64,000 nucleotides of DNA, from the NCBI GenBank assembly GCA_963678305.2, contig CAXXVV010000007.1, positions 166,663 through 230,662 of the forward strand, given 5' to 3'. The stretch is from G963676655 sp963678305 (GTDB lineage: Bacteria; Verrucomicrobiota; Lentisphaeria; Victivallales; Victivallaceae). The notes beneath the pieces were generated by a model. That model made no database searches. It had not been told where the DNA came from and was given only the letters and a program-made list of their open reading frames with translations. This document shows, piece after piece, positions 15,623-25,383 of this stretch. Every line of letters begins with the position of its first letter. Position 1 is the first letter of the stretch. The position numbers and the translations under genes were made by a program.

Positions 15623-17377
15623 TCATTGTTTTTCAAGCGCGGCGATCTTTGTCCGAACTTTAGCGTGATCGACTTCCTCTCCATATATTATCAGGGCCAG
15701 ACGCCAATATTTCAAAGCATCTTGCTTATTACCATTTGCAGCCAGAATATCCCCGGCATGGTCGGCAATAACAGCATCCGGGATATCATGTTGAAGCTCT
15801 ATGGCTTCCATGATATATTTTCTGGCCTCTGCAAACTTTTTCAGTTTGAACAATACCCAGGCCAGAGAATCCAGATTTTCCGGATTCTTATTGGCGGCAA
15901 CAGCGGAGCGGAGCAGCTTCTCGGCTTCCTGGAGTCGTATATTGTGGTCCGCCAGAACATAACCAAGTGAATTATCCCATTCCGCTTTTTTTTCCGGTTC
16001 GAGTTTATACAATTTCCGGGTATATTTCTCGAACAGGTCGATCCGATTAACCTTTTCAGCCATATAGCTCATAGAAAGATATAGATTGGCGGTCGGACTT
16101 TTTTTCTGATCAGTATATATTTTTTCAATCTGCTGTAATAATTGTAATGCTTCTGCATACTTTTTCATCCGCATCAAGATCATGCTTTTCAAATGCATTA
16201 CAACCGTAGACGCCGGCATAGCTTTTAACAAATCCAGGGCTTTTTGCTCTTCTCCGGCATCATAAAGCACCATCCCCAATATTAAACGGGCCTGAAAATT
16301 GCGAGGATTTTTCTGCATATATTGAACCAGGGCTGCTTTGGCCTGACCATATTCCCGCGCTTTCCAGGCGGCCTCACCGTACATCATGTAGTCTACCGGC
16401 TCCAGAATGCGTTCCGCAGCCATGCTCTGCCAGGTATACAATGACAATTGATAATTTTTCTGTTTGTAGAAAGTGAGAGCCAGCATTTTCCGCAGTAAAC
16501 GGTTATCAGGTTCATAAATCAGTCTCTTCAGGATAACTTGAAACGCCCGTTCAGGTTGATTGATGGTATTATACAATGAATAAAGGGCGTTGAACGCCAA
16601 CGGGTCATACTTCTTTAACGTAAGGGATTCCAGTTTGACAATGATCTCATCCCGTTTCTCCTCCAGGTTCTCACGATCACTGTTAAACCATAAAAAGCTG
16701 TCCTTGTCGGCTTTTTTAGCCGCACGGTCATACACTACCGCTCCGGCTTCCAGCAGTTGCGGGTCATCAGCAAATTGCGGATAGTCCAAAACCTGATCAT
16801 ATATTGCCACCGCATTGGTAAATTTACCGCTTTCCATTTGAAATGCCCCAAGCAATCTCACCAAGCTTATAAACAACGGCTTCTGATCGGGGGGTAATTG
16901 CTGAATATCAACAGTATTATAACATTTATCAGCCAGCTCCAGTGCTTTTCCTTTATTTTTCTCCGCAACCATAATAATGACGGCAGAGAGCACCAGGCGC
17001 AATGACTCAGGTTTTCGCCAGGCCAGTTGTTCCAACTGTTCCTGGTATACCTTGCGATTTTTACTTTTTCTGATCTTATCGGTAAGATAGCGCATCAAAA
17101 CCGGTGAATCCGGATTGGCGGCAACGGCCTTAAAGAGGTAAGGCATGCTGACCGCTTCATCACTATGCAGAATCGCCCCGGCAAAAGCCGCCATCGAATC
17201 AGCCCGGGATATTCCGCGGTCTGAAAGCGAAAACTCCCCACTCTGCGGCGGCTCACCGGCCATATTATCGGAATTAATATCTCCTCCGTTGACAGACGCC
17301 GCAATAGTGAGTATTCCGGCCAGAGCGGCCAATACTCTTCGGGGTGTCGTTTTGCTTGTTATCTGATAATTTGGCAT
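15623..17377 (-). CDS. Secreted or membrane-anchored TPR protein
   Basis: 584 residues from ATG 17377 (AAGGGA upstream). A short basic start is followed by a hydrophobic segment (VLAALAGILTIAASVNG), which acts as signal peptide or anchor. The rest is an almost uninterrupted series of tetratricopeptide repeats (for example ALDLLKAMPASTVVMHLKSM, NLYLSMSYMAEKVNRIDLFE, NPENLDSLAWVLFKLKKFAE). Such proteins are periplasmic scaffolds, often of outer-membrane or pilus assembly. The final repeats resemble those of the O-linked-transferase/PilF group. No catalytic domain is present. The partner is unknown. Confidence 0.75.
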   Translation of the reverse strand: MPNYQITSKTTPRRVLAALAGILTIAASVNGGDINSDNMAGEPPQSGEFSLSDRGISRADSMAAFAGAILHSDEAVSMPYLFKAVAANPDSPVLMRYLTDKIRKSKNRKVYQEQLEQLAWRKPESLRLVLSAVIIMVAEKNKGKALELADKCYNTVDIQQLPPDQKPLFISLVRLLGAFQMESGKFTNAVAIYDQVLDYPQFADDPQLLEAGAVVYDRAAKKADKDSFLWFNSDRENLEEKRDEIIVKLESLTLKKYDPLAFNALYSLYNTINQPERAFQVILKRLIYEPDNRLLRKMLALTFYKQKNYQLSLYTWQSMAAERILEPVDYMMYGEAAWKAREYGQAKAALVQYMQKNPRNFQARLILGMVLYDAGEEQKALDLLKAMPASTVVMHLKSMILMRMKKYAEALQLLQQIEKIYTDQKKSPTANLYLSMSYMAEKVNRIDLFEKYTRKLYKLEPEKKAEWDNSLGYVLADHNIRLQEAEKLLRSAVAANKNPENLDSLAWVLFKLKKFAEARKYIMEAIELQHDIPDAVIADHAGDILAANGNKQDALKYWRLALIIYGEEVDHAKVRTKIAALEKQ

Positions 17378-17407
17378 CAAAAATATTTCCCTTGGGACTC
17401 CCTCCGC

Positions 17408-17448
17408 ATAAAACAAGACAACCCCCCGACCGCAAAGGCAGGAGGGTT
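17408..17448 (-). terminator. Rho-independent terminator after the COX24-type gene
   Basis: On the minus strand AACCCTCC-TGCC, loop TTTGC, GG-TC-GGGGGGTT, then GTCTTGTTTT. It separates the small gene at 17580 from the TPR gene at 17377. Confidence 0.6.
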
Positions 17449-17487
17449 ACAGACGTCATTAATAAACCGGCCCGATCGCCGACCCGG

Positions 17488-17580
17488 TTATTTTTTGGTC
17501 TTGTGACGCTGAGACTTGAGCTGCTTCCGGCGTTTGTGTTTTGAAATTTTCTTACGCCGTTTCTTTTTCAGGTTACCCAT
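17488..17580 (-). CDS. 30-residue AURKAIP1/COX24-domain (mS38/bS22-like) protein
   Basis: A very basic peptide, MGNLKKKRRKKISKHKRRKQ and ten more residues ending HKTKK, half of it Lys or Arg. The pattern K-K-R-R-K-K-I-S-K-H-K-R-R-K matches the short proteins annotated as AURKAIP1/COX24-domain proteins, related to mitochondrial mS38 and to actinobacterial ribosomal protein bS22. It probably binds rRNA on the small ribosomal subunit. AAGGAAG lies at good distance before the ATG and a terminator follows, so it is an independent unit. It is easily missed by gene finders because of its size. Confidence 0.85.
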   Translation of the reverse strand: MGNLKKKRRKKISKHKRRKQLKSQRHKTKK

Positions 17581-17949
17581 GCTTCTTCCTTTTCGATTTT
17601 TGTATAAACAAAAAATTATTGTTCTCGTTAAACACAGACTAATAATCTAGCACATTTTTCACAAATTTCCTGTCTGAATTACTTTTTTTTTAATGTTTTT
17701 TATCAGCAAAACAACAATTATCTGGTTTTTCACCGGTCTAAACGGCAAATCAAATTGAATTTGCCAACAGATAATTCATATTCCATACCTGCTTGAACAG
17801 CTACAAAATAAACTGCGACATTTAAATTAATGACCATTTTTATGAAGCCATAAAAAATTACATGGATGTTTATTATGAAGATTGTCAGTTTGCATGTGTT
17901 CCCGATTGCGATATATTGTTTTACGCAACACTCACGGAAAGAATCAGCA
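17581..17949. other. AT-rich intergenic region between divergent genes
   Basis: Should hold the promoters of the COX24-type gene (left) and the GrpB-family gene (right). A hairpin GGCAAAT...ATTTGCC is at 17743-17764. The open frame from 17866 that leads into the GrpB gene has no coding character before 17950. Nothing else is supported. Confidence 0.4.
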
Positions 17950-18519
17950 ATGGAAAGTCTACAGGAAAAAATTGACAGGGTTTTAAAAGATAAAATTGAA
18001 GTAGTACCTTATGATCCCGCCTGGCCCGAAATGTTTGAACAGGAAAAAAAGCATTTGCTCGAATGTCTCCCAAATGAATTAATAATCCGGATAGAACATT
18101 ACGGCAGCACCTCAGTGCCTGGCCTTGCCGCCAAACCGGTTGTCGATATGCTGATCGAAGTCACGTCCCTGGAAGATATAAAAAAAAGAGTCGTTCCAGT
18201 CCTTGAGAGCCAGGGGTATGATTACTTCTGGCGCCCCACCCGGGGCGATGACGTTCCGCCATTCTACGCATGGTTCATCAAGCGCGACACAGAGGGCCGG
18301 AGAACCCATCACCTGCATATGATTGAAATTCATTTTGAACAATGGAAAGCTCTACTCTTCCGGGACTATCTGCGAACTCATCCGGAAAGCGTTATCGAAT
18401 ATCAAAATTTGAAGCTGAAATTATCTCAGCAATATCCGGATGACCGGATTGCCTATACAGAAGCAAAAACCGGCTTCATACTCAAGGTAACTGAAGCCGC
18501 CATGACGAATGCCAGGTAA
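17950..18519 (+). CDS. GrpB family (nucleotidyltransferase-like) protein
   Basis: 189 residues from ATG 17950; 28 extra residues in the open frame upstream lack family similarity. The family signature is clear: VVPYDPAWPEMFEQEK, IEHYGSTSVPGLAAKPVVDM (a GST-x14-D type nucleotidyltransferase active-site motif), then THHLHMIE and the YTEAKTGFI end. These proteins have a minimal nucleotidyltransferase fold; one relative is fused to dephospho-CoA kinase. The substrate is not known. It converges on the RRM gene, whose terminator lies between them. Confidence 0.88.
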   Translation: MESLQEKIDRVLKDKIEVVPYDPAWPEMFEQEKKHLLECLPNELIIRIEHYGSTSVPGLAAKPVVDMLIEVTSLEDIKKRVVPVLESQGYDYFWRPTRGDDVPPFYAWFIKRDTEGRRTHHLHMIEIHFEQWKALLFRDYLRTHPESVIEYQNLKLKLSQQYPDDRIAYTEAKTGFILKVTEAAMTNAR

Positions 18520-18552
18520 GTTCAAAGTTGCAGCGAAGTAGAATTCGAGCAC

Positions 18553-18584
18553 AAAAAAGCCGGAAAACTTTAAGCTTTCCGGCT
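18553..18584 (-). terminator. Rho-independent terminator of the RRM gene
   Basis: On the minus strand AGCCGGAAA, a short loop, TTTCCGGCT followed by TTTTTT. A strong stem with a T-run in the direction of the RRM gene only. Confidence 0.88.
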
Positions 18585-18617
18585 GGATATTCCATAAGGA
18601 ATAAAAGGGATGGTTAT

Positions 18618-18941
18618 TTAGAAGCGCTTACCGCCGCCACCAAATCCACCGCGACCACGGCCACCACCGCCACCGCCTCCGCGACGGTCTTCGCGAGGCT
18701 GACGCGGGCGAGCTTCGTTAACTGTAACAGCGCGTCCGGCAATTTCTGTACCATTGAGAGCTTCGATGGCCGCTTTTGCCTGATCGTCATTGGCCATCTC
18801 AACAAAACCAAACCCTTTTGAGCGTCCGGTTTCACGGTCGGTGATGATTCTCGATGAGTCGACATCTCCGTAGGCTTCAAATGCCTGTCTGAGATCTTCT
18901 TCTGATGCTTGGTAGGAGATGTTTCCTACATAGATATTCAT
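18618..18941 (-). CDS. RRM-domain RNA-binding protein with glycine-rich tail
   Basis: 107 residues from ATG 18941 (AAGGAT upstream). One RNA recognition motif: NIYVGNISY is RNP2 (residues 2-10) and KGFGFVEM is RNP1, with the aromatic residues for base stacking in place. The last ~25 residues are Gly/Arg-rich (RRGGGGGGGRGRGG). The same build occurs in cyanobacterial and other bacterial cold-induced RNA-binding proteins. It acts in the cytoplasm on RNA. The gene has its own terminator and lies 109 bp downstream of tmRNA on the same strand. The longer open frame upstream reads through tmRNA and is not real. Confidence 0.95.
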   Translation of the reverse strand: MNIYVGNISYQASEEDLRQAFEAYGDVDSSRIITDRETGRSKGFGFVEMANDDQAKAAIEALNGTEIAGRAVTVNEARPRQPREDRRGGGGGGGRGRGGFGGGGKRF

Positions 18942-19050
18942 ATCTATATCCTTCTTTCGCCATGATACTACTAATAATAAAAAATTTCTCGCCAAGTCAG
19001 CCACGGCTAAACCGGCCTGGCAACCCCTCTGCGCACACAGCAACGTCTGC

Positions 19051-19409
<359 letters not shown>

Positions 19410-19448
19410 AATTTGCATAAATACAATTTGGGAACTGGCGCGATGAAT

Positions 19449-19477
19449 ATTATACAGCATAAGAACGAAAGAGTCAA
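19449..19477 (-). promoter_or_regulatory. tmRNA promoter
   Basis: On the minus strand TTGACT (19477-19472), 17-base spacer, TATAAT (19454-19449): a near-consensus housekeeping promoter. A leader of about 30 bases to the mature tmRNA 5' end would be removed by RNase P. Confidence 0.85.
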
Positions 19478-19612
19478 TAGGCAAACTGAAAATAATGTTA
19501 TAATTCCTGCTTTGGCTCAACGATTTACGCATTTTTTAGGCTTTTTGGCGCCCAAACTGAAAAAAAACGCTTAAACAAAGGACATGGACAATACAACTTT
19601 TAACTCTTTAAA

Positions 19613-20260
19613 TCATACCATCAGAGAGCGTAATCTCCTGACTTGCGCGGTAATATCCGGAGCCTGAGTAATTTCCGTAACCATCGCAATCCTCGAAGCA
19701 CCGGCGGCCAGCAATTCCGGAATGTGCTGTTCTTTGATCCCCCCCATGACCGAAAACGGCAGTTTTGTTCTTGACGCGGCCTGTTTAAGATAATCTATTC
19801 CGAGAGCCCCGCAATTTACCGCTTTGGTGCTGGTCGTAAAAATCGGCCCGATGTTAATGCACGAAGCACCTGAAGCTTCCGCTTCCGCAATCTCTTCAAA
19901 GTTATGAGTTGAGCATCCCAGCAGTAAATCAGGCGCCAATTCTCTGGCAACCCTGATCGGCAAATCATCCTGCCCCAGGTGAACCCCGTCCGCACCAACC
20001 GCCAAAGCAATATCGAGATGGTCATTAATCATCAGCAGCATACCATATTCCGAAGTGATCCGACGGTACTCCCGGGCCAAAGCCAGAATCTCGCGTTTCG
20101 TCTTGTTCTTCTCCCGCAACTGGACGATTTTCGCGCCTCCTGCCGCAATTTGCCGGAGAACCTCCAGCACGTCCCGCTCCAGAGTAAACTCACTTGAGAT
20201 CACCGGATAGATATCTATATTGGTAAAGCGTTTGATCCGCTCATCATGAATTCTTGGCAT
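19613..20260 (-). CDS. thiE: Thiamine-phosphate synthase
   Basis: Joins the pyrimidine HMP-PP and the thiazole phosphate to thiamine monophosphate. 215 residues from ATG 20260 (AAGGAA upstream), standard length. Motifs: IVQLREKNKTKREI (phosphate and pyrimidine binding), MINDHLDIALAVGADGVHLGQDD, GCSTHNFEEIAEAEASGASCINIGPIFTTSTK and FSVMGGIKEQHIPELLAAGA, covering all active-site loops of the TIM barrel. It is the last gene of recN - histidine kinase - thiE. No TPP riboswitch was recognised upstream, so it may be made constitutively. Confidence 0.95.
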   Translation of the reverse strand: MPRIHDERIKRFTNIDIYPVISSEFTLERDVLEVLRQIAAGGAKIVQLREKNKTKREILALAREYRRITSEYGMLLMINDHLDIALAVGADGVHLGQDDLPIRVARELAPDLLLGCSTHNFEEIAEAEASGASCINIGPIFTTSTKAVNCGALGIDYLKQAASRTKLPFSVMGGIKEQHIPELLAAGASRIAMVTEITQAPDITAQVRRLRSLMV

Positions 20261-20279
20261 GTATTTGTTCCTTATCTGA

Positions 20280-23003
20280 TTATTCTGTTCGCTCGAGTGG
20301 TAGATAAACTGTAAACGTGGTCCCTTTGCCGACTTTGGTATCGATTTCGATCCTGCCGCCGTGTTTTTCGATGATCCCGCGCACAATATCGAGGCCGAGG
20401 CCACTGCCTTCACCAGCGGATTTGGTGGTGAAGAAAGGTTCGAAGATCCGTTCCATAATATCTTCCGGAATACCGCATCCGGTATCTTTAACCGCCACCA
20501 CAACATCTTTGTCGACTACTTTGATCGAAATCACCAGTTTACCTTTATAATCCATCGCCTGTAACGCATTGTGAATGAGATTGGTCCAAACCTGATTGAG
20601 TTCATCCGGGTGACACATCAGCAAAGGGACGTCCTCATCATAATCACAAATCAGCTCAATGTTCTGTTTGATCTGATTATGATACAAAACCAGAACGGTT
20701 TCCATATTCTCGATCAGATTGACCTTTGTTTCGCGGCCGGTACTGTCGGTATGGGCATACGTTTTTAGGGCAAAAACCGTTTTTGCCGCTTTATTAACCG
20801 CGGTTGAAATTATTGCGTTGCTGCGTTGGATATTCGTGATATATTGAATAGCGTTCAGCAGTTCAGTGGATTTTTCATCCCGCAGCAGCGGCACCAGGTC
20901 TTCAAGATGCTCAGATAACTGCAAATTAATAATCAGTGACGCAATCGCCCTGGCATCTTCAATCCCAAGTTTAGTCAACTGCCGGCTGACCTGCTTCCTC
21001 AAATCACGTTTTTCCCGCATCGTTAAGGTATCCATTCCGGCATTGGAGGCCGCCTTGATCAACTGGTTTGTCAGTTCCCGGTGTACTCCATTATAATGAT
21101 CTGCCATATATGGCAGAGACGCCAGAACATGTCCAAAAGATTTTTCCAAAGTTTCGTTCGAAGTTCTAATCGCTCCCAGCGGAGTATTAATTTCATGGGC
21201 GATCCCGGAAATAAGGTGTCCTAGAGCTGCCATTTTTTCGGCTTGAATCAACTGAGCCTGCGCTTCCCGTAATTCCGTAAGAGTCTGGCTCAACTCGGTA
21301 TTTTTCTTCTGGATTTCCAGCGTTCTTTCTTCAACCATTTTTTCCAGATTTCCGGAATAACTGCTCAGCTGCTCACGCGCTTCCCGCAAATCATTAATAT
21401 CAAAAGCCATCTGAACACAGGCCATTTCACCGCCTTCCCACTCAAGCGCCTGGGTGTGCTGTTCATACCAGCGGTTATCAATTGAGCTCTGGAACTGCCA
21501 GGAAGACACTCCGGCCGGTTTCCCGTCGGCATCAAGAACTTCGTCATTCCGACACCCCGGACACGGTTCATCGCGTTCAACTTTCTGCAAAGTTTTATAG
21601 CATTCACGTCCGACCCCGTTGCCGTATTTATTGATCGCCGACCGGTTCATGAAGAGAATTTTGTTATCTTCGAGGCCGATAACGGTAATTTTGGCCGGAA
21701 TCCCGTCAAGAACAAGTTTCAACCGGCTGAACATTTTAGCCTGTTCGGCCTCCGCCCTCTTACGCGGCGAAATATCATGCAGCAACCCGGTGATCAGCCG
21801 CGATTTGGTCCGTCCCGCAAATTTCCCCGGAACTCCGATTGCTTCAAGCCAGATCCACGTATCACGTTTTTTGTGCTTGATCCTGAATTCAACATTGCCG
21901 ATCCAGTCCGGCTGATTCCTGAATTGTCCGGCAAAATCTTTAAAATTATCAAGATCCTCAGGGTGGATTTTTGCCAGAAAATCCTTTTCAGAACCATTGA
22001 ACTCCTGTTCCGCGTAGCCCAGCATTTTCAAACAATTATCATCCAGTTCAATACTGTGAAAATGCAAATCCCAGCTCCATTGCCCCATCCTGGCCTGATG
22101 CACCGTATTGATCAGACGGTCGGTCACTTCGTTCTGACGTTCAACTTTCTGGACCTGCTCCTGTAGAGAGTTGACCATAGTGTCAAAGGCATCCGACAAC
22201 TGCCCAAGTTCATCCTTGCGATTCAATCGCCAGCGGCGACTCATGTCTCCTGACGCGATTGCCGAGGCCAAAGTTGTCGCACGACTGATCGGAATAAAAA
22301 CCACTTTAGCCAGATATACGGCGCTGGACACAAAAATCAAACCGATCATAATCTCGAGAATCACCCTGATCCGCCTGAAGTTATTCCCGGCCCGGTCAAG
22401 ACGCCGGCTCTGAATATGAAACATTTCTGAATTATTGACCAGAAAGTCATCTATATTATTTATAACTTTTTCTTTACGTCGATAAATTTCAGCCCCCATA
22501 AGAATCTGTTTAGCCAATACTTTGGGGTCTATTTTACCTTGATACGGCGTTTTCCCGTCGGATTCGAGCCCCTGCAGCGCCAGAATGCCACTCATTTCGT
22601 AAGAAGCCAGAGACTCCGCTCCTCTGAAAGCCCGAATCAACGGTACAATGTCGGCATTGGAACGGGCAACCTCTTTAATTAACTTTTCAAAATGAATGCG
22701 TCGTCCCCCGCCGATCGGAAACGATAACGGAATCGGCTCTTTACCATTCCGCCAGGCTTGAATAAACTCAAAGTCCTCAATATACTTGCGATCGGAGGTA
22801 TGATAATAATCATGGGCGCTCCGCATTTGATTAACCACCGAATCCCGCAAGATATCCGCCAACTGGTTAAGGTGAAACAGTTGTTCCTGGAGCCTGGCGG
22901 CCTGAGCACTTCGTTTGCGCGCCTCAAGTTCACAAAAATATGACCCGGCCAGCAGAATCGTCAGAGCCAGACAGACAAAAATATATTGTTTTTGCAGGGA
23001 CAT
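20280..23003 (-). CDS. Membrane sensor histidine kinase (HAMP-PAS-PAS)
   Basis: 907 residues. N-terminal span (about 7-24), sensing domain of ~190 residues rich in helix, second span (about 214-238), HAMP (240-295) and two PAS-like domains (about 300-415 and 425-540). The second PAS contains CPGC at 481-484, possibly a metal or redox site. A coiled coil (545-595) leads to the phospho-acceptor helix GHLISGIAHEINTPLG (His603) and the ATPase domain with NLIHNALQAM, DTGCGIP and GEGSGLGL. No response regulator is adjacent, so its target lies elsewhere. The start follows the recN stop by one base, so translation is coupled. Confidence 0.9.
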   Translation of the reverse strand: MSLQKQYIFVCLALTILLAGSYFCELEARKRSAQAARLQEQLFHLNQLADILRDSVVNQMRSAHDYYHTSDRKYIEDFEFIQAWRNGKEPIPLSFPIGGGRRIHFEKLIKEVARSNADIVPLIRAFRGAESLASYEMSGILALQGLESDGKTPYQGKIDPKVLAKQILMGAEIYRRKEKVINNIDDFLVNNSEMFHIQSRRLDRAGNNFRRIRVILEIMIGLIFVSSAVYLAKVVFIPISRATTLASAIASGDMSRRWRLNRKDELGQLSDAFDTMVNSLQEQVQKVERQNEVTDRLINTVHQARMGQWSWDLHFHSIELDDNCLKMLGYAEQEFNGSEKDFLAKIHPEDLDNFKDFAGQFRNQPDWIGNVEFRIKHKKRDTWIWLEAIGVPGKFAGRTKSRLITGLLHDISPRKRAEAEQAKMFSRLKLVLDGIPAKITVIGLEDNKILFMNRSAINKYGNGVGRECYKTLQKVERDEPCPGCRNDEVLDADGKPAGVSSWQFQSSIDNRWYEQHTQALEWEGGEMACVQMAFDINDLREAREQLSSYSGNLEKMVEERTLEIQKKNTELSQTLTELREAQAQLIQAEKMAALGHLISGIAHEINTPLGAIRTSNETLEKSFGHVLASLPYMADHYNGVHRELTNQLIKAASNAGMDTLTMREKRDLRKQVSRQLTKLGIEDARAIASLIINLQLSEHLEDLVPLLRDEKSTELLNAIQYITNIQRSNAIISTAVNKAAKTVFALKTYAHTDSTGRETKVNLIENMETVLVLYHNQIKQNIELICDYDEDVPLLMCHPDELNQVWTNLIHNALQAMDYKGKLVISIKVVDKDVVVAVKDTGCGIPEDIMERIFEPFFTTKSAGEGSGLGLDIVRGIIEKHGGRIEIDTKVGKGTTFTVYLPLERTE

Positions 23004-23004
23004 G

Positions 23005-24672
23005 TCAATTTTTCATTTTATGCTGTTTTAAGAGTTCATCCGCATGACTAGCAGCAGCTTTGGACTTCCCAAGCATCCGAATAATCTCATCTCGTCGCGA
23101 TGGACTGTCCAACCGGACAATCCGTGAAGACGTTCTACCGCCTTCTTCCTGTTTCTCCACCATGAAATGCACCTGCCCCGCCGCCGCAACCTGCGGCTGG
23201 TGGGAAATACAGAGCAATTGATGCGACTCCGCCAGTTTTCGCAGTTCCTGACCGACTTTAGCCGCGGTTTCCCCGCCGATATTCACATCGATCTCGTCAA
23301 AGACCAGAATCGAAATAGCATCCACCTCCGCCAAAACCGATTTTAACGCCAGCATAACCCGGGAGATTTCCCCGCTGCTGGCAATCGCCCGCAGCGGTCG
23401 CAGTTCTTCTCCGGGATTGGCACTGAACATGATCTCGATCCGGTCCATACCACGCTCCCCCGGTGGAATCCTGGAAAACGCCACCTCCAGCGAACTCTTC
23501 AAAAAACCCAGCGTGGCAAGTTTCTCGCATACCGCCCGACTGAATTCAGCCGCAACCATTTTGCGTGCTTTCGACAACTCTTGCGCAGCGGCTTCCAGTT
23601 CCGTATTCAACCGCTCAAACCGCTGTTTCAATTCATTTCTGAGCGTAGCGGCATTGCGCCAGGCCGTCAGCCGTAAGTTTGCGTCATCCAATGCGGCAAA
23701 GACATTTTCCAAATGGGGCCCGTAACGCCGCTTCAAACGCTCAATCGCACCGATACGCTCCTCCAACCGGGCAAACGCCTCTTCATCCAGTTCCACACCC
23801 GAAGCAAAATTTTCGATATCATATGCCAATTCTCTGGCGGCCTCGATGATCTGTTCACAGTTACCGGCCAGCTCACCAGGACGTCCCGGATCGATTGACT
23901 CCAATCCCTGCAGCAACCGGTAAACCCCGGATATTTGATCGACAATCGCATCATCGCTCTCATTCAGAAGCGCGACGCATTGCGAGGCTGTTTCGATAAT
24001 CTCTTTGGCGCTGCCGGCAAGCTTGTGTTTAAGCGACAACTCCTCATCTTCTCCGGGTTCGGGAGAGACCTTTTCAATTTCCTCGACGATCATCTGCAAA
24101 TGCCCGGCTTCGACCTCCGATGGCAAATCTTCTTCAAGTCTCAGGCGCTCCTGTTCCACAGTCTTCAATTGTTCACAGATATCCCGGCATTTTGCAATAC
24201 CGTCAGTCACCCCGGCATAACGGTCGAATATTTCCAGTTGGGCGGATTGCCTGAGGAGAGATTGATGGTCATTGACCCCGTGAATATCGATCAGCATATC
24301 GCCAAGCATACTCAGGGTCTGCAAGGACACCGGAGTATCATCAATGTAATTGCGGGTGGAATTTTTGGTTATAACCCGGCGGATATGCAACTGAGAATCT
24401 TCCGCGATCACAATACCGCGTTCATCCAGTAAAGATTTGATTGGCGGACCAGTATCCGGAGACAACTGAATGCCGGCACTGATTTCACAGCGTTCCGCAC
24501 CGGAACGAATCGCCCCTTTATCCGCACGCTCACCGAGTAAGAGGTTCAGCGTACTGAGAAAGACAGACTTACCTGCTCCGGTTTCACCGGTTATGACATT
24601 GAAGCCTTCACCAAATTCTACTTCGGTACTTTCTATCAGCGCCAGATTTTTAATTTTGATCCAGTTTAGCAT
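23005..24672 (-). CDS. recN: DNA repair protein RecN
   Basis: SMC-like ATPase for double-strand break repair, 555 residues from ATG 24672, the usual length. Walker A GETGAGKS at residues 29-36; coiled-coil arms in the middle (to about 380); signature SSGEISRVMLALKSVLA; Walker B VFDEIDVNIGG; end LLCISHQPQVAAAG. A further 19 residues in frame upstream lack a ribosome site and are excluded. First gene of an operon with the kinase and thiE. RecN is commonly SOS-induced; no LexA box could be judged because the box of this group is unknown to me. Confidence 0.96.
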   Translation of the reverse strand: MLNWIKIKNLALIESTEVEFGEGFNVITGETGAGKSVFLSTLNLLLGERADKGAIRSGAERCEISAGIQLSPDTGPPIKSLLDERGIVIAEDSQLHIRRVITKNSTRNYIDDTPVSLQTLSMLGDMLIDIHGVNDHQSLLRQSAQLEIFDRYAGVTDGIAKCRDICEQLKTVEQERLRLEEDLPSEVEAGHLQMIVEEIEKVSPEPGEDEELSLKHKLAGSAKEIIETASQCVALLNESDDAIVDQISGVYRLLQGLESIDPGRPGELAGNCEQIIEAARELAYDIENFASGVELDEEAFARLEERIGAIERLKRRYGPHLENVFAALDDANLRLTAWRNAATLRNELKQRFERLNTELEAAAQELSKARKMVAAEFSRAVCEKLATLGFLKSSLEVAFSRIPPGERGMDRIEIMFSANPGEELRPLRAIASSGEISRVMLALKSVLAEVDAISILVFDEIDVNIGGETAAKVGQELRKLAESHQLLCISHQPQVAAAGQVHFMVEKQEEGGRTSSRIVRLDSPSRRDEIIRMLGKSKAAASHADELLKQHKMKN

Positions 24673-24755
24673 GTTCCAGTATTTGACTATTGAATTGTTT
24701 TCCGTTAATGTATAAGCAAAATTGAACATGGCAAATTATACATTGGATTTTTGCA

Positions 24756-25280
24756 ATGAAAAACCTGAAAAATATCAAAATCGGGCGTATATCGCTGCAA
24801 GTGGACAGTCAAAATGATAAAATCCTTGAGATAGGTTTGCATTCCGACTGCGGCAAAGACTCTGGAAATCAAAATGTTCCGAAAAAATTTCTCAGCGCGG
24901 CAAAAGCCCTCAATGATGGTTATTCAGGTAAAGAAATGCTACTGTCGCTTGATTTACTGGACCTGGCAATCATGAAGCCTTTCCAACGTAATATCCTTTT
25001 GACTCTTTATAATAACGTTCCCAAAGGCAAAGTCATTACCTACGGAAAATTAGCAGACTTAGCGGGGCATCCCGGCGCTGCGCGTGCGGTCGGCACGGCA
25101 ATGAGTTCCAATCCATTTCCAATGATTCTGCCATGTCACCGGGTAGTGCCTTCAAGCGGCCGGATCGGCCGTTTCGGCAGCGGCCCAGAAATGAAGAAAA
25201 AACTGCTTGAAGCGGAAGGAATAACCTTTGATCAATCTGGCAAAATCAACCTTTGGCACTTCATAAAACCAACACCTTAA
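24756..25280 (+). CDS. ogt: Methylated-DNA--protein-cysteine methyltransferase
   Basis: Suicide repair enzyme removing alkyl groups from O6-alkylguanine. 174 residues; the C-terminal domain carries PCHRVVPSSGRIGRFGSG with the acceptor Cys127 and, before it, GKVITYGKLADLAGHPGAARAVGTAMSSNP with the DNA-binding helix and arginine finger. The N-terminal ~75 residues form the usual poorly conserved ribonuclease-H-like half. It diverges from recN, placing two DNA-repair genes back to back. Confidence 0.95.
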   Translation: MKNLKNIKIGRISLQVDSQNDKILEIGLHSDCGKDSGNQNVPKKFLSAAKALNDGYSGKEMLLSLDLLDLAIMKPFQRNILLTLYNNVPKGKVITYGKLADLAGHPGAARAVGTAMSSNPFPMILPCHRVVPSSGRIGRFGSGPEMKKKLLEAEGITFDQSGKINLWHFIKPTP

Positions 25281-25298
25281 CGAGTTCCATAATGTACA

Positions 25299-25347
25299 AT
25301 AATGCCGTTTTTTACAGTATAAAAAAAAACTACCTGGTAATTTATTA
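25299..25347 (+). repeat. Dispersed TACCTGGTA-type repeat, copy C
   Basis: ATAATGCCGTTTTTTACAG, then an A-rich spacer, then ACTACCTGGTAATTTATTA. It fills the gap between the convergent ogt and AraC genes. Confidence 0.78.
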
Positions 25348-25383
25348 TCAGTATGCAATCCAAATATAATAAATGGAACTTAA

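Noticed and set aside
20261..24755. TPP riboswitch for thiE
   Set aside because: No TPP-type motifs (CUGAGA, ACCUGAU) were seen before thiE or before recN, the probable head of the operon.
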